Below are positions 1-9,307 of a DNA stretch of 64,000 nucleotides, one piece after another. This DNA comes from JBDWFY01 sp965275915 (GTDB lineage: Bacteria > Pseudomonadota > Alphaproteobacteria > Rhizobiales > Stappiaceae), in the NCBI GenBank assembly GCA_965275915.1, contig CBDHYI010000007.1, positions 310,001 through 374,000 of the forward strand. Reading direction: 5' to 3'. The position numbers and the translations under genes are program-made. The stretch's first letter is position 1. Each line of letters begins with the position of its first letter. The notes below the pieces were generated by a model. It worked only from the letters and a program-made list of their open reading frames with translations, was not told where the DNA came from and searched no databases.

Positions 1-63
1 ACAAACGCCTTCAAAGAACGCGCCGTCATACTGAAAGTACTCATCAACTTCTCCATTTAACAT
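1..63 (-). CDS. Possible 5' end of a gene running off the left edge
   Basis: On the minus strand an open frame starts at ATG 63 (an in-frame GTG lies at 81, with an in-frame TAA just before it) and leaves the window after 21 codons. The visible peptide, starting MLNGEVDEYFQYDG, is too short to assign to a family. A GGAAG lies 11 bases before the ATG. It could be a chance open frame. Confidence 0.3.
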   Translation of the reverse strand, partial: MLNGEVDEYFQYDGAFFEGVC

Positions 64-180
64 CTTCAGATGTTCTTCCACAGTGAGAAGAGACGTTTAT
101 TCCTCGTCAGACATAATAGTCTATTTCTAGCAATTTATTACAATCTTAAGTTATAATTTACCGATATTGTAAAAATATAT

Positions 181-225
181 GTGTTCGGCATAAAGCCATA
201 CATCCGCTGGCTTTATGCCGAACAC
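181..225. repeat. Perfect 18-bp inverted repeat (strong hairpin)
   Basis: Bases 181-198 are perfectly complementary to 208-225, with a 9-base loop. The hairpin sits in an AT-rich gene-free stretch. On the minus strand it is followed by ATATATTTTT, so it could work as an intrinsic terminator in that direction, but the stem is longer than usual and no gene ends next to it. It may instead be a palindromic repeat unit. Confidence 0.6.
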
Positions 226-371
226 GGCGCACTTTTATTGGCAGCGAGCAGAGTACGGACGCTTTCAGCAACAATTTCCTAGTGCAATCAAAGACGGCTT
301 TGTGACCCGACCGACACTGCCTGGACTGTAGCATACCGTTTGCAAGACACGGTGTGATGTGTGTTACAAAA

Positions 372-397
372 AAAGCCGCGCATGATTACGCGGCTTT
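372..397 (-). terminator. Intrinsic terminator of the cheY-cheZ transcript
   Basis: A 9-bp stem (AAAGCCGCG at 372-380 with CGCGGCTTT at 389-397) has an 8-base loop. On the minus strand it is followed by an unbroken T run (the A run at 368-374). It lies about 20 bases beyond the cheZ stop codon. Confidence 0.85.
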
Positions 398-418
398 CCG
401 CAAAACCGGATCTGATTG

Positions 419-1102
419 TCAGGGAAACAGCTTGTCGATGTCCAGCTGATCGGACTCGCCGAAGAGCATTTCGTCTATGTCGTCCTGACAAACGCCCTCG
501 CCTTCAGCCTGCGGCCCGTGCAGGATCAGTTCCCGCTGGCGACGCTCTTCCTCGGTTTCCTCATGCGCAGCTTCGTTCTCCTCAGCAACATTGAGGCGGT
601 CGACAAATTCCGACACGCGCTGATCGATATAGTTGAGCGTGCTGACGACCTTCGCGATCCGCTGGCCGGTAATGTCCTGAAAGGTGCAGGCCTCGAAGAT
701 CTCGATCATCTTGTCATTGACAATGGCCTTGAAGTCGTCCGGCTCAGCACCCTGCGATCCCATGATGCATTCGGCTGCTTCCATGATGCGGTTGGTCGCA
801 TCTTCGGTCGATTCTACAATCGCATCCAGCTCTTCGCCGGCACCGGGAATGCGCGTCTTGGTCATGTCGTTCGGGCGCAGCTGCGCGATTTCCCGCTTCA
901 GCCGTGCAATTTCATAAGCGATTTCAGTAAGTTCGGAATGGACGGCAGGTTCATATTCCACAAGATGCTCGCGAAATGAATCGGTCATCACTTCCGCGAG
1001 ACTCATCACATCATTCAGTGATACATCCTCGTTCGACCTGCGTTTTTTTTCCTGCAGAAAATCGACCACGCGTGCAACATGGTCCGGTGACATTGCTGTC
1101 AT
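419..1102 (-). CDS. cheZ: CheZ-type chemotaxis protein phosphatase
   Basis: CheZ dephosphorylates CheY-P and resets the flagellar switch signal; it acts in the cytoplasm as a long helical dimer. The 227-residue protein is mostly predicted helix and carries the family core FQDITGQ at 141-147. Its Asp143 and Gln147 correspond, even in numbering, to the catalytic Asp and Gln of E. coli CheZ. The acidic tail ends in DIDKLFP, the type of C-terminal helix with which CheZ grips CheY. It follows cheY on the same strand with a 130-base gap, so the two are probably co-transcribed. A second CheZ lies at 45311-46033. Confidence 0.88.
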   Translation of the reverse strand: MTAMSPDHVARVVDFLQEKKRRSNEDVSLNDVMSLAEVMTDSFREHLVEYEPAVHSELTEIAYEIARLKREIAQLRPNDMTKTRIPGAGEELDAIVESTEDATNRIMEAAECIMGSQGAEPDDFKAIVNDKMIEIFEACTFQDITGQRIAKVVSTLNYIDQRVSEFVDRLNVAEENEAAHEETEEERRQRELILHGPQAEGEGVCQDDIDEMLFGESDQLDIDKLFP

Positions 1103-1232
1103 GACTGGGTCCCCCTACGCACAGCCCAGCCATCGCCGTCAGCACGGCGCCGCTGTATGCTGAAAAAGGCACATTTTACAAAGGGCCATTTGGCCGCGAA
1201 GACCCGCCCGACGCGACCTTGGCTTCTCGACT

Positions 1233-1616
1233 TTACTCGGCAAAGACTGCTTCGATTTTGCCTTTAAGCGTCTGTGCGTTGAAAGGCTTAACGATGTAGT
1301 TATTGACGCCCGCTTTCTTGGCGGCAATCACATTCTCAGTCTTGGATTCGGCAGTGACCATTATAAACGGCGTTTTACACAGGCCGGCGTCGCTGCGAAC
1401 CTGCTTCAGCAATTCATATCCAGTCATCGGCTCCATATTCCAATCGGAGATAACAAGGCCGTAACGGCGCTGTTTCATCTTTTCCAGAGCCTCGGTGCCA
1501 TCCGCTGCATCATCAATGTCATTGAAGCCCAGTTGCTTCAACAGATTGCGAATAATCCGGATCATGGTCTTGTAATCATCTACAACCAGTACCGGCATCG
1601 TAAGATCAAGGGCCAT
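1233..1616 (-). CDS. cheY: Single-domain response regulator CheY
   Basis: This is a stand-alone receiver domain of 127 residues that carries phosphate from CheA to the flagellar motor. The acidic pair is in VVDDYKT near residue 12-13, the phospho-acceptor Asp is in LVISDWNMEPMTG, the switch Thr is in FIMVTAES and the conserved Lys is in YIVKPF. There is no output domain. It is the first gene of the minus-strand pair with cheZ. CheA and the receptors are not in the window, so this is an outlying part of the chemotaxis system. Confidence 0.93.
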   Translation of the reverse strand: MALDLTMPVLVVDDYKTMIRIIRNLLKQLGFNDIDDAADGTEALEKMKQRRYGLVISDWNMEPMTGYELLKQVRSDAGLCKTPFIMVTAESKTENVIAAKKAGVNNYIVKPFNAQTLKGKIEAVFAE

Positions 1617-1866
1617 TTAACACTCCATACCCTCACCCGGCGGTCCTGCCCGCGGACCGCAACTCCGTGATTTCTTGTAAACACGAGAGTGCACCGGCAA
1701 TCCGGTACCCCATGCCCGGAAGACAAACTAACCCGATTGACTGAAAAGACCGTTAATTTCCAAATTCTTTTCAAAAAACAACAGATTTCATTTGGTCAAA
1801 AGCTCAATTGTTTCACAAACGCGCGGAGATTAGCTTGCCGAAACTGATTTTCTTGGGAGAAGCGAT

Positions 1867-2313
1867 ATGGCGTTTCTGGAATTACAGACGCTTTATTTTG
1901 AGGATCTCGCCGTCGGCATGAGCGAGACGTTGAAAAAGACCGTTCAGTCTTCCGATATTGTCGGATTTGCGGAAATGTCCGGCGATCGGAATCCAATTCA
2001 TCTCTCAGAGCATTTTGCAGCCAAAACGCCATTCAAAACCCGCATTGCGCACGGTCTTTACACTGCAAGCCTAATATCAGCTGTCCTGGGCACCCGCCTT
2101 CCCGGTCCGGGCGCCATCTATCTTTCTCAGACGTTGAATTTTCTGGCTCCGGTGATGATTGATGACGAAATAACCGTTCGGGTGGAAGTTATCGAACTGA
2201 GCGACAAAGGTCGCCGCGCCAAGCTGGCATGTGTTTGCGAAGTCGACGGCAAGCCGGTTCTTGAAGGTGAAGCCGTGGTCAAAGTACCGAATCGGCCTGA
2301 TAATGTCGTGTAG
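1867..2313 (+). CDS. MaoC-family (R)-specific enoyl-CoA hydratase
   Basis: A single hot-dog domain of 148 residues. The hydratase-2 motif is intact: Asp40 and His45 in GDRNPIHLSEHF, the catalytic pair of the PhaJ/MaoC family, followed by the conserved HGLY segment. Proteins of this size normally hydrate trans-2-enoyl-CoA to (R)-3-hydroxyacyl-CoA, linking beta-oxidation to polyhydroxyalkanoate or other acyl pools. A GGGAGA stretch lies ahead of the ATG. The gene stands alone, divergent from cheY, so the substrate cannot be told from context. Confidence 0.85.
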   Translation: MAFLELQTLYFEDLAVGMSETLKKTVQSSDIVGFAEMSGDRNPIHLSEHFAAKTPFKTRIAHGLYTASLISAVLGTRLPGPGAIYLSQTLNFLAPVMIDDEITVRVEVIELSDKGRRAKLACVCEVDGKPVLEGEAVVKVPNRPDNVV

Positions 2314-2506
2314 ATGAAACTCAGGACCGGATATGCTTCGATAGCCGGACACGTTTCCAGCTGTCATATGTCTCCCGAACGGGGCGGACTTTGACTGACG
2401 ACGCCATTCACCTGTTGCCAAATGCGTCAATTTAGGGTGTTTTGTCTTAGGGTATGGCCCCAGCCCAACAAACGACCATCGCTCTAGATCCAGGGTCTCA
2501 CCACAT

Positions 2507-3520
2507 ATGTCCGCATCCGGCAGCCCGGCCGTTTCTTCGTTCATTACCGTTGAAACGCTTGATGAGTTTCCTCAGGCACTGACAGATGGCATCGTCGCCA
2601 TCGGAAATTTCGATGGTGTGCATCGCGGACACCGGGCGGTTCTCAATGCAGCGCTTGAACAGGCAGCGAAAAAGAACCGGCCGGCCTATGTCATGACGTT
2701 CGAACCCCACCCAAGAACGGTCTTTCGTCCCGACCATCCTGTTTTTCGACTGACCCCGCCCGGTGCCAAGGCAGACCTTTTGCAGGCGCTCGGCTTTGCG
2801 GGCATGCTGGTCATTCCGTTTGATCGCGATTTTGCCGGCATCACGGCTCAGGACTTCGTTCACGACATTCTGTCGACCCGACTTCAGATCAGCCATGCTG
2901 TGATCGGGTACGACTTCCATTTCGGCAAAGCACGACAGGGCACGCCCGAGTTTCTGAAGGACGCCGGGGTCAGCGAAGGGTTTGGTGTTTCAATCATTGC
3001 GCCGTTTGAAGATGAAAATGCGGCGATTGTGTCTTCAAGCCGTATCCGTGAAGCATTGGGTGCTGGCGACATTGTGCTCGCAAACAGCCTTCTGGGGTAC
3101 CGCTGGTTTGTCGACGGTGTGGTTCAGCATGGGGAGAAACGCGGACACAACCTTGGATATCCGACCGCAAATCTGTCCTTGCCGCCGGAATGCCGCCTGC
3201 GGCACGGTATCTACGCTGTGCGCATTTATGTGAATGGCAGCAGATATGACGGGGTCGCCAGTTACGGGCGTCGGCCGACCTTCGACAATGGAGCACCATT
3301 GCTCGAAGTCCATATTTTCGATTTCTCAGACGATATCTACGGCGAAACGATCCGCGTGTCCCTCGCCGCTTATCTTCGACCCGAACTCAAGTTTGACGGA
3401 GTCGATCCGCTGATTGATCAGATGAATCGCGATAGTGCTGAGGCCCGTGCAGCGCTTGCCGCCCTGAATCCGCTTTCGGATCTTGATGTTCATCTTCATG
3501 AGAAGATGACCGGCCGGTGA
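2507..3520 (+). CDS. ribF: Bifunctional riboflavin kinase / FMN adenylyltransferase
   Basis: RibF makes FMN and then FAD from riboflavin in the cytosol. The N-terminal adenylyltransferase half shows the nucleotidyltransferase motif IGNFDGVHRGH near residues 32-42. The C-terminal flavokinase half shows GYPTANL and the following HGIYAV segment. At 337 residues it has the usual full length. The next gene overlaps its last codon (GTGA), so the DMT transporter is probably translated from the same mRNA. No FMN riboswitch is seen in the 190 bases upstream. Confidence 0.95.
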   Translation: MSASGSPAVSSFITVETLDEFPQALTDGIVAIGNFDGVHRGHRAVLNAALEQAAKKNRPAYVMTFEPHPRTVFRPDHPVFRLTPPGAKADLLQALGFAGMLVIPFDRDFAGITAQDFVHDILSTRLQISHAVIGYDFHFGKARQGTPEFLKDAGVSEGFGVSIIAPFEDENAAIVSSSRIREALGAGDIVLANSLLGYRWFVDGVVQHGEKRGHNLGYPTANLSLPPECRLRHGIYAVRIYVNGSRYDGVASYGRRPTFDNGAPLLEVHIFDFSDDIYGETIRVSLAAYLRPELKFDGVDPLIDQMNRDSAEARAALAALNPLSDLDVHLHEKMTGR

Positions 3521-4452
3521 GACCCGGTCCAAATCCAGCCGTCGGCGTGAACAGCCTTGGCGGTGTTGGGCTGATGACCCTGGCAATGCTGGTGATCCCC
3601 GTCATGGATATCATGGCAAAGTATCTTTCCAGCACCATTGCACCGCTTGAGATCACGCTGGCGCGGTTTTTGTTTCAATCAGTGTTCGCTTGCCTTTTCA
3701 TCTTGTTGGGTCCTGGCTTTTCGGTGCTACGGGGGACCGAACTCGTCCCTCAATTGGCGCGGGGGCTGTTTCTGGCCGGCGCGAGCCTTCTCTTTTTCAT
3801 TGCCATCAAATATATGCCCGTCGCGAACGCACTGGCGATTTTCTTTGTCGAACCGATGATCCTGACCGCTCTGTCCGCCGTGTTTCTGAGAGAGACGGTC
3901 GGCTGGCGCCGTTGGGCAGCCGTGGTCGTCGGACTGGTCGGCGCTTTGACGATTTTGCGGCCGGGAGTGGCTGATTTCGGCTGGCATGCGCTGTTGCCGC
4001 TCGGAACAGCTTTTCTGTTCGCTCTTTATCTGCTTTTCACACGGCGCCTGTCGACCGACGGTTCGATGCTTGCAATCCAGTTCTTTACCGGACTGTCCGG
4101 CACGATATTTCTCGGGGTTCTGCTCGCGGGTGCAACGGTACTGGCCATTCCGGGCGCCACAGCAACCACGCCTAACATTCAGGAATTGGGTATGATGATC
4201 GCCATCGGCGCTATCTCCTTTTCAGGCCACGGCCTGATCGTTCTGGCGTTTGCCGCAGCGCCGGCATCGGTTCTTGCACCTCTGACCTATGTTGAGATTA
4301 TCAGCGCTACATTGCTTGGCTTTCTCGTTTTCGGTGACTTTCCCGATGACCTCACCTGGCTTGGCATCGGCCTCATAGTCCTGAGCGGCCTCTATATTGC
4401 CCACCGGGAACGGAAACGCGGACTGGCGACCGGGGATGTCCCCGAGCAGTAA
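3517..4452 (+). CDS. DMT-family (EamA) membrane transporter
   Basis: A 311-residue protein with about ten hydrophobic segments arranged as two EamA repeats, the layout of drug/metabolite exporters in the inner membrane. The GTG start at 3517 overlaps the ribF stop, the best reason for choosing this start; later in-frame ATGs would cut into the first helix. The overlap suggests coupling to ribF, but it need not mean flavin export because EamA substrates vary widely. A second, unrelated-context EamA protein lies at 17003-17893. Confidence 0.85.
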   Translation: MRPGPNPAVGVNSLGGVGLMTLAMLVIPVMDIMAKYLSSTIAPLEITLARFLFQSVFACLFILLGPGFSVLRGTELVPQLARGLFLAGASLLFFIAIKYMPVANALAIFFVEPMILTALSAVFLRETVGWRRWAAVVVGLVGALTILRPGVADFGWHALLPLGTAFLFALYLLFTRRLSTDGSMLAIQFFTGLSGTIFLGVLLAGATVLAIPGATATTPNIQELGMMIAIGAISFSGHGLIVLAFAAAPASVLAPLTYVEIISATLLGFLVFGDFPDDLTWLGIGLIVLSGLYIAHRERKRGLATGDVPEQ

Positions 4453-4815
4453 CAGTTCCTGCGCCAGACCTCTCCGCTCATCACAAAACAACCTGCAGCG
4501 CACTTGGAACAAACGTCAGATTCACCACACTGGCGGATAATCTACATAAATAGTGAAAACAGAGGCTTTTCCTTTTTTACGACCCTTGTTAAAAGCCCGT
4601 CCATGCAAAGCTACTGTTTAAAATCGACGTCAATACGCTCTTCGGCTCATCGAATTACTGGCCCGGCCTTCGCTTAACTGAGCGCCCTTGCCGCTGCGAA
4701 GGACCGGGATAAAGACCGTGCATCATCATGCCGTGTCGCCGTCAGCACTCTTTTTCCAGACCGTTCGGGGTCTTGCGACCAGATTGAACGTGTCCAAAAC
4801 GCTTGCAGAATTCAC
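4453..4815. other. Gene-free region before ileS
   Basis: These 363 bases contain no convincing reading frame. They must hold the ileS promoter. I recognise no T-box, riboswitch or strong terminator here. Confidence 0.6.
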
Positions 4816-7788
4816 ATGACCGAAAATGAAACCCGCGACTATTCGAAAACGCTTTTCCTGCCAAAGACCGACTTCCCGATGCGCGCCGGACTGCCGAAAA
4901 AAGAGCCGGAAATCATTGCGCGCTGGCAGGCAATGAATCTCTACAAACGGCTGCGCGAAGACGCTGCAGGCAGGAACAGATTTCTGCTTCACGACGGCCC
5001 TCCTTATGCCAACGGAAACATCCATATCGGGCACGCCCTGAATAAGACGCTCAAGGACATCGTGACCCGTTCGATGCAGATGCTGGGCTACGACTCCAAC
5101 TATGTGCCGGGGTGGGACTGTCACGGGCTGCCGATTGAGTGGAAAATCGAAGAGAAATACCGGGCCAAAGGCAAAAACAAAGACGATGTGCCGATCAACG
5201 AATTCAGGCAGGAATGCAGGGAATTTGCCGAGCACTGGATCGACGTTCAGCGCAAGGAATTTCAGCGCCTCGGTATCGAAGGCGATTGGGACAATCCTTA
5301 TCTGACGATGGATTTTGATGCCGAAGCGACCATCGCCGGTGAACTGATGAAATTTTCCATGTCCGGGCAGCTTTATCGCGGCTCCAAACCTGTGATGTGG
5401 TCCGTCGTTGAAAAAACCGCGCTGGCGGAGGCGGAGATTGAATATCAGGACTACCAGTCCGACACGATCTGGGTTGCCTTTCCGGTGATTGAGGCCGGTG
5501 GCACCGATGAGGATGCCGTATCGGAGTTGCTGGAGGCGTCGGTCGTTATCTGGACAACGACACCCTGGACGATCCCCGGCAACCGCGCGATCTGCTATTC
5601 AAACCGCATCACCTACGGTCTTTACGAAGTCACCGGTGCACCGGACGAAAACTGGGCGGTTGTCGGAGACCGGTTTATCCTCGCCGATGCCCTGGCCCGC
5701 GACGTCTTTGGTCAAGCCCGCGTTGAAGCGTTCAAACGCGTGCGGGACGTGTCAACGGAAGAACTGTCCGGCGTTACCTGTGCCCATCCTTTTGCCGGAC
5801 TGGATCTGGGCGGATATCAGTTTCAGGTTCCGCTGCTTGCCGGAGACCACGTGACCGATGACGCCGGAACCGGCTTCGTCCACACGGCCCCGGGACACGG
5901 ATCCGACGACTTTGAGATCTGGATGGACTCCCGCGCCGATCTTGATGCCCGCGGCATTGACACGCAGATCCCGTTTACCGTCGATGATGACGGTTTTTTC
6001 ACCAAGGATGCGCCGGGGTTGGACGGTTTCCAGGTCATCACACACAAGGGTGACAAAGGAAAAGCCAACCAGGCGGTCATCGACAAGCTGGCCGAAGCCG
6101 GTGCGATCATCGCCCGGGGAAGGTTGAAACATCAGTATCCGCACTCCTGGCGGTCAAAAAAACCAATCATCTTCCGCAACACCCCGCAATGGTTCGTTCA
6201 CATGGACAAGCCGCTTGAGGACAAGGAAGATACACTCCGTCACAGGGCCCTGACTGCGATCGCCAACACCCGTTTCGTGCCGGCAAGCGGCCAGAACAGA
6301 CTGCGGCTGATGATCGAAAACAGACCGGACTGGGTCCTGTCCCGTCAGCGCGCCTGGGGCGTCCCGATCACCGTTTTCGTTCACCGGGAGACCGGCGAGA
6401 TCCTCAAGGACGAAGAGATCAATCGGCGTATTATCGACGCGTTCGCGGCAGAAGGAGCCGATGCCTGGTTTGCAGAGGGTGCGAAAGAACGTTTTCTTGG
6501 CAACAGCTACAATGCCGCCGACTGGGATCAGGTGGAGGACATTCTTGACGTCTGGTTCGACAGCGGAACCACGCACGCCTTCTGCCTTGAGAAGCGACCG
6601 GACCTTCAGCCGGTGCGAAAGGGTCTGGGCGGCAAAGACTATGTGCTTTATCTGGAGGGATCGGATCAGCACCGGGGCTGGTTCCATTCCTCGCTTCTGG
6701 AAAGTTGCGGTACACGCGGCCATGCGCCTTATGACGCTGTCCTCACCCATGGCTTCACCATGGATGAAGAAGGCCGCAAAATGTCCAAGTCGCTTGGCAA
6801 TCAGACCGTTCCGCAGGAAGTCATCAAGCAGTACGGTGCCGATATTCTTCGCCTGTGGGTTGCCGCGACCGACTATGCGGAGGACCAGCGCATCGGTCCG
6901 GAAATCCTGAAAACCAATGTCGACGCCTATCGCAAGATGCGCAATACAATCCGTTGGATGCTGGGTTCACTTGGGCATTACAAGGGCGAAACGGTACCAT
7001 TTGACGAGATGCCCGAGCTTGAACGCCTGATGCTGCATCGCCTGGTGGAACTCGACGATATTGTCAGGAACGGCTATGAGGCGTTCGACTACAAGCGCAT
7101 CTTCTCACAATTATTCAACTTCATGACGGTGGAACTGTCGGCCTTTTATTTCGACATCCGCAAGGACGCACTTTATTGCGACCCGCCCTCCTCGACGCGC
7201 CGCAAAGCCGCTCTCCAGGTTATCGACCGGTTGTTCAACTGTATCACGGTGTGGCTGGCGCCCATTCTGGTATTTACCATGGAAGAAACCTGGCAGGCAC
7301 GGAATGCGGGTGCCGACTCCTCGGTCCACCTGCAGCAGTTCCCGTCGCTCCCGCCTGAATGGCGCAACGATGGCCTGGCCGAAAAATGGGCCAGGATCAA
7401 AACCGTCCGGCGAGTTGTCACGGGCGCGCTTGAGATCGAGCGCCGGGAAAAACGCATTGGCTCTTCCCTTGAGGCGCATCCGGTTGTGCACGTCACTGAT
7501 CCGGACCTGACAGCCGCTTTGTCGGGCACGGACATGGCCGATATCGCGATCACCAGCCAGTTGACGCTGTCCGAAGAAGCCGCTCCGGCATCCGCGTTCA
7601 AACTGGACGACGTTGCCCATGTTGCGGTGGTGCCCGGTTTGGCCGTCGGACAGAAATGCGCAAGATGCTGGAAGGTTCTGCCTGAAGTCGGGACGGATCC
7701 GGACTATCCGGATCTGACACTACGGGACGCAGCGGCGATGCGGGAACTGACCGCAACCGGGCAATTCGATCAGACCGAGAACGCCTGA
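4816..7788 (+). CDS. ileS: Isoleucyl-tRNA synthetase
   Basis: Charges tRNA-Ile with isoleucine and edits valine. The 990-residue class I enzyme has the HIGH motif at 70-73, the CP1 editing domain in the first half (TTTPWTIPGN) and KMSKS at about 655-659. The C-terminal zinc knuckle is unusual: the first pair is present (KCARCW) but the expected second CxxC is absent, the matching stretch reading YPDLTLRDAAAM. lspA begins immediately after the stop codon, so the two are co-translated. Confidence 0.97.
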   Translation: MTENETRDYSKTLFLPKTDFPMRAGLPKKEPEIIARWQAMNLYKRLREDAAGRNRFLLHDGPPYANGNIHIGHALNKTLKDIVTRSMQMLGYDSNYVPGWDCHGLPIEWKIEEKYRAKGKNKDDVPINEFRQECREFAEHWIDVQRKEFQRLGIEGDWDNPYLTMDFDAEATIAGELMKFSMSGQLYRGSKPVMWSVVEKTALAEAEIEYQDYQSDTIWVAFPVIEAGGTDEDAVSELLEASVVIWTTTPWTIPGNRAICYSNRITYGLYEVTGAPDENWAVVGDRFILADALARDVFGQARVEAFKRVRDVSTEELSGVTCAHPFAGLDLGGYQFQVPLLAGDHVTDDAGTGFVHTAPGHGSDDFEIWMDSRADLDARGIDTQIPFTVDDDGFFTKDAPGLDGFQVITHKGDKGKANQAVIDKLAEAGAIIARGRLKHQYPHSWRSKKPIIFRNTPQWFVHMDKPLEDKEDTLRHRALTAIANTRFVPASGQNRLRLMIENRPDWVLSRQRAWGVPITVFVHRETGEILKDEEINRRIIDAFAAEGADAWFAEGAKERFLGNSYNAADWDQVEDILDVWFDSGTTHAFCLEKRPDLQPVRKGLGGKDYVLYLEGSDQHRGWFHSSLLESCGTRGHAPYDAVLTHGFTMDEEGRKMSKSLGNQTVPQEVIKQYGADILRLWVAATDYAEDQRIGPEILKTNVDAYRKMRNTIRWMLGSLGHYKGETVPFDEMPELERLMLHRLVELDDIVRNGYEAFDYKRIFSQLFNFMTVELSAFYFDIRKDALYCDPPSSTRRKAALQVIDRLFNCITVWLAPILVFTMEETWQARNAGADSSVHLQQFPSLPPEWRNDGLAEKWARIKTVRRVVTGALEIERREKRIGSSLEAHPVVHVTDPDLTAALSGTDMADIAITSQLTLSEEAAPASAFKLDDVAHVAVVPGLAVGQKCARCWKVLPEVGTDPDYPDLTLRDAAAMRELTATGQFDQTENA

Positions 7789-8310
7789 TTGCCCGAACAA
7801 AGAAAGCATCCGATGCGGTATTTATGGGGAGCAAACAGCGCCGGCGTCCTGTGGCTGGCGCTGGTTGCATTGATCGCGGATCAGGCGTGCAAAATTTACC
7901 TGCTCCACGTGTTCGACATATCGGCAAACGGACCGGTCGATCTCTTCCCGTCCATGGAACTCGTGATGGTTTGGAACAGGGGCATATCTTACGGCCTGTT
8001 TCAACAGCATGCGGACACCGGACGAATCGCTCTGACCGTTTTATCCTTCGCGGCGGCCATCGCGCTGTGGATATGGTCGGCAAGAATGGATCACAAGTTC
8101 CCCGCTCTCTGCCTTGGCCTGTTGATCGGCGGAGCTCTGGGAAACGGAATTGATAGAGCCGTTTACGGCGCAGTCGCCGACTTCTTCCACTTCCACATCG
8201 GCAGCTTTTCCTGGTATGTCTTTAATATTGCGGACGTTTGCATCGTTGCAGGTGTCGCCGGTCTGTTGTATGACTCCTTCTTTAGAAGCCCTAATACCGC
8301 CGCAAAATAA
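7789..8310 (+). CDS. lspA: Lipoprotein signal peptidase (signal peptidase II)
   Basis: An inner-membrane aspartyl protease that removes signal peptides from lipidated prolipoproteins. Four hydrophobic segments are visible. The catalytic aspartates sit in the two family motifs, ALGNGIDR and FNIADV, and the NRG segment (VWNRGISYG) is present. The TTG at 7789 follows the ileS stop directly; an ATG at 7813 is an equally good start and gives a more typical N-terminus (MRYLWGANSAG). The downstream lipoprotein would be a substrate. Confidence 0.93.
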   Translation: MPEQRKHPMRYLWGANSAGVLWLALVALIADQACKIYLLHVFDISANGPVDLFPSMELVMVWNRGISYGLFQQHADTGRIALTVLSFAAAIALWIWSARMDHKFPALCLGLLIGGALGNGIDRAVYGAVADFFHFHIGSFSWYVFNIADVCIVAGVAGLLYDSFFRSPNTAAK

Positions 8311-8383
8311 GTGTTTGTGTGGCGCCATGTGCCCGGTCGCACCTGGAGTTTCAGGACAGACCCGGACAAGATTGCTAAGGAAG

Positions 8384-9118
8384 ATGCTCGTGTATCGTGA
8401 CAGGTTCAAGGCCTTCGGCACTGTATTGACAGTTTCGTTTTGCGTTCTTGGTTTGACGGCATGCGTGTCAAGTTCGGAAAGTACGTATGGAGAAGACACG
8501 GCACCGGACAAAAAACTGATCGGCGCAATGCTGGGCGGCATGGGCCTGGTCGACCAGAAGTCAAAACCGATCAATTATAAGCCCCGCGCGCCCCTGGCAA
8601 TGCCTCCGTCCACCGGAACGTTGCCTGCACCAGAGGCGGGCACGGCGGATGTTGCGAACTGGCCGCGGGACAAGGATGCGGAGTTGGCAGCCATCTCCAA
8701 CCAGGCGACCCGCGAATATCATGAGCGTATAAAAGACGATACGCAACCGGCGGTTTTGAATTCCCGTGAACTTGCGGCTCTGCCAAAGCTGCCGTCAAGC
8801 GGTAACAGCAAGAAAGAGAGCACATCGTCGATCATCAACGATGATAAGCGCCGCACCGGCACCAAACTGACACCGGCTGAAGTCAGAGCTATCGAGGAAC
8901 GCAAAGCGAGCCTTGCGAACCTCGAAGAGCAAGCCAATCAGGGTTGCGGGGAGCGTGGCAACAAGCTGAACAAGCGCTGCTTCCTGATTGAACCGCCCGT
9001 TGAATATAATGTAACCGCAGATACGGCACCGGTGCCGGAACTCGTCGCTCCGGCTGAGGAAGAAAAGAAGCCCGACGGCGACTTCCTGGCCGATCCGCGT
9101 AATGTCAAGCTGAACTGA
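8384..9118 (+). CDS. Lipoprotein, DUF3035/BamF-like
   Basis: 244 residues starting at ATG 8384. A signal peptide ends in the lipobox LTAC with Cys27 as the lipidation site; the mature part is hydrophilic and low in complexity. The segment PRAPLAMPP resembles the short conserved motif of DUF3035 proteins, which in Caulobacter include the outer-membrane assembly component BamF. The position between lspA and two M16 peptidases supports that reading, but the assignment is tentative. The open frame extends further upstream into lspA, but only this start gives a signal peptide. Confidence 0.7.
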   Translation: MLVYRDRFKAFGTVLTVSFCVLGLTACVSSSESTYGEDTAPDKKLIGAMLGGMGLVDQKSKPINYKPRAPLAMPPSTGTLPAPEAGTADVANWPRDKDAELAAISNQATREYHERIKDDTQPAVLNSRELAALPKLPSSGNSKKESTSSIINDDKRRTGTKLTPAEVRAIEERKASLANLEEQANQGCGERGNKLNKRCFLIEPPVEYNVTADTAPVPELVAPAEEEKKPDGDFLADPRNVKLN

Positions 9119-9307
9119 TCGGCGTCAGATCACTCACAGGTTCCAGGCAGATCCGCTGAGTTTCGGCGTACACGGATTTGTGTGTGCCTACATTACAGAT
9201 TGTTCACGGGCAATTTGTTTGCGATGCCCTATACTACTCAACCAATATACTTCGCCCCTGTATAGGGGCATTCATTTGTGCCCTGAACAGGTTTTACGGA
9301 GCCAGCC

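Noticed and set aside
2339..2506. FMN riboswitch before ribF
   Set aside because: The conserved RFN core is not present in the upstream bases.
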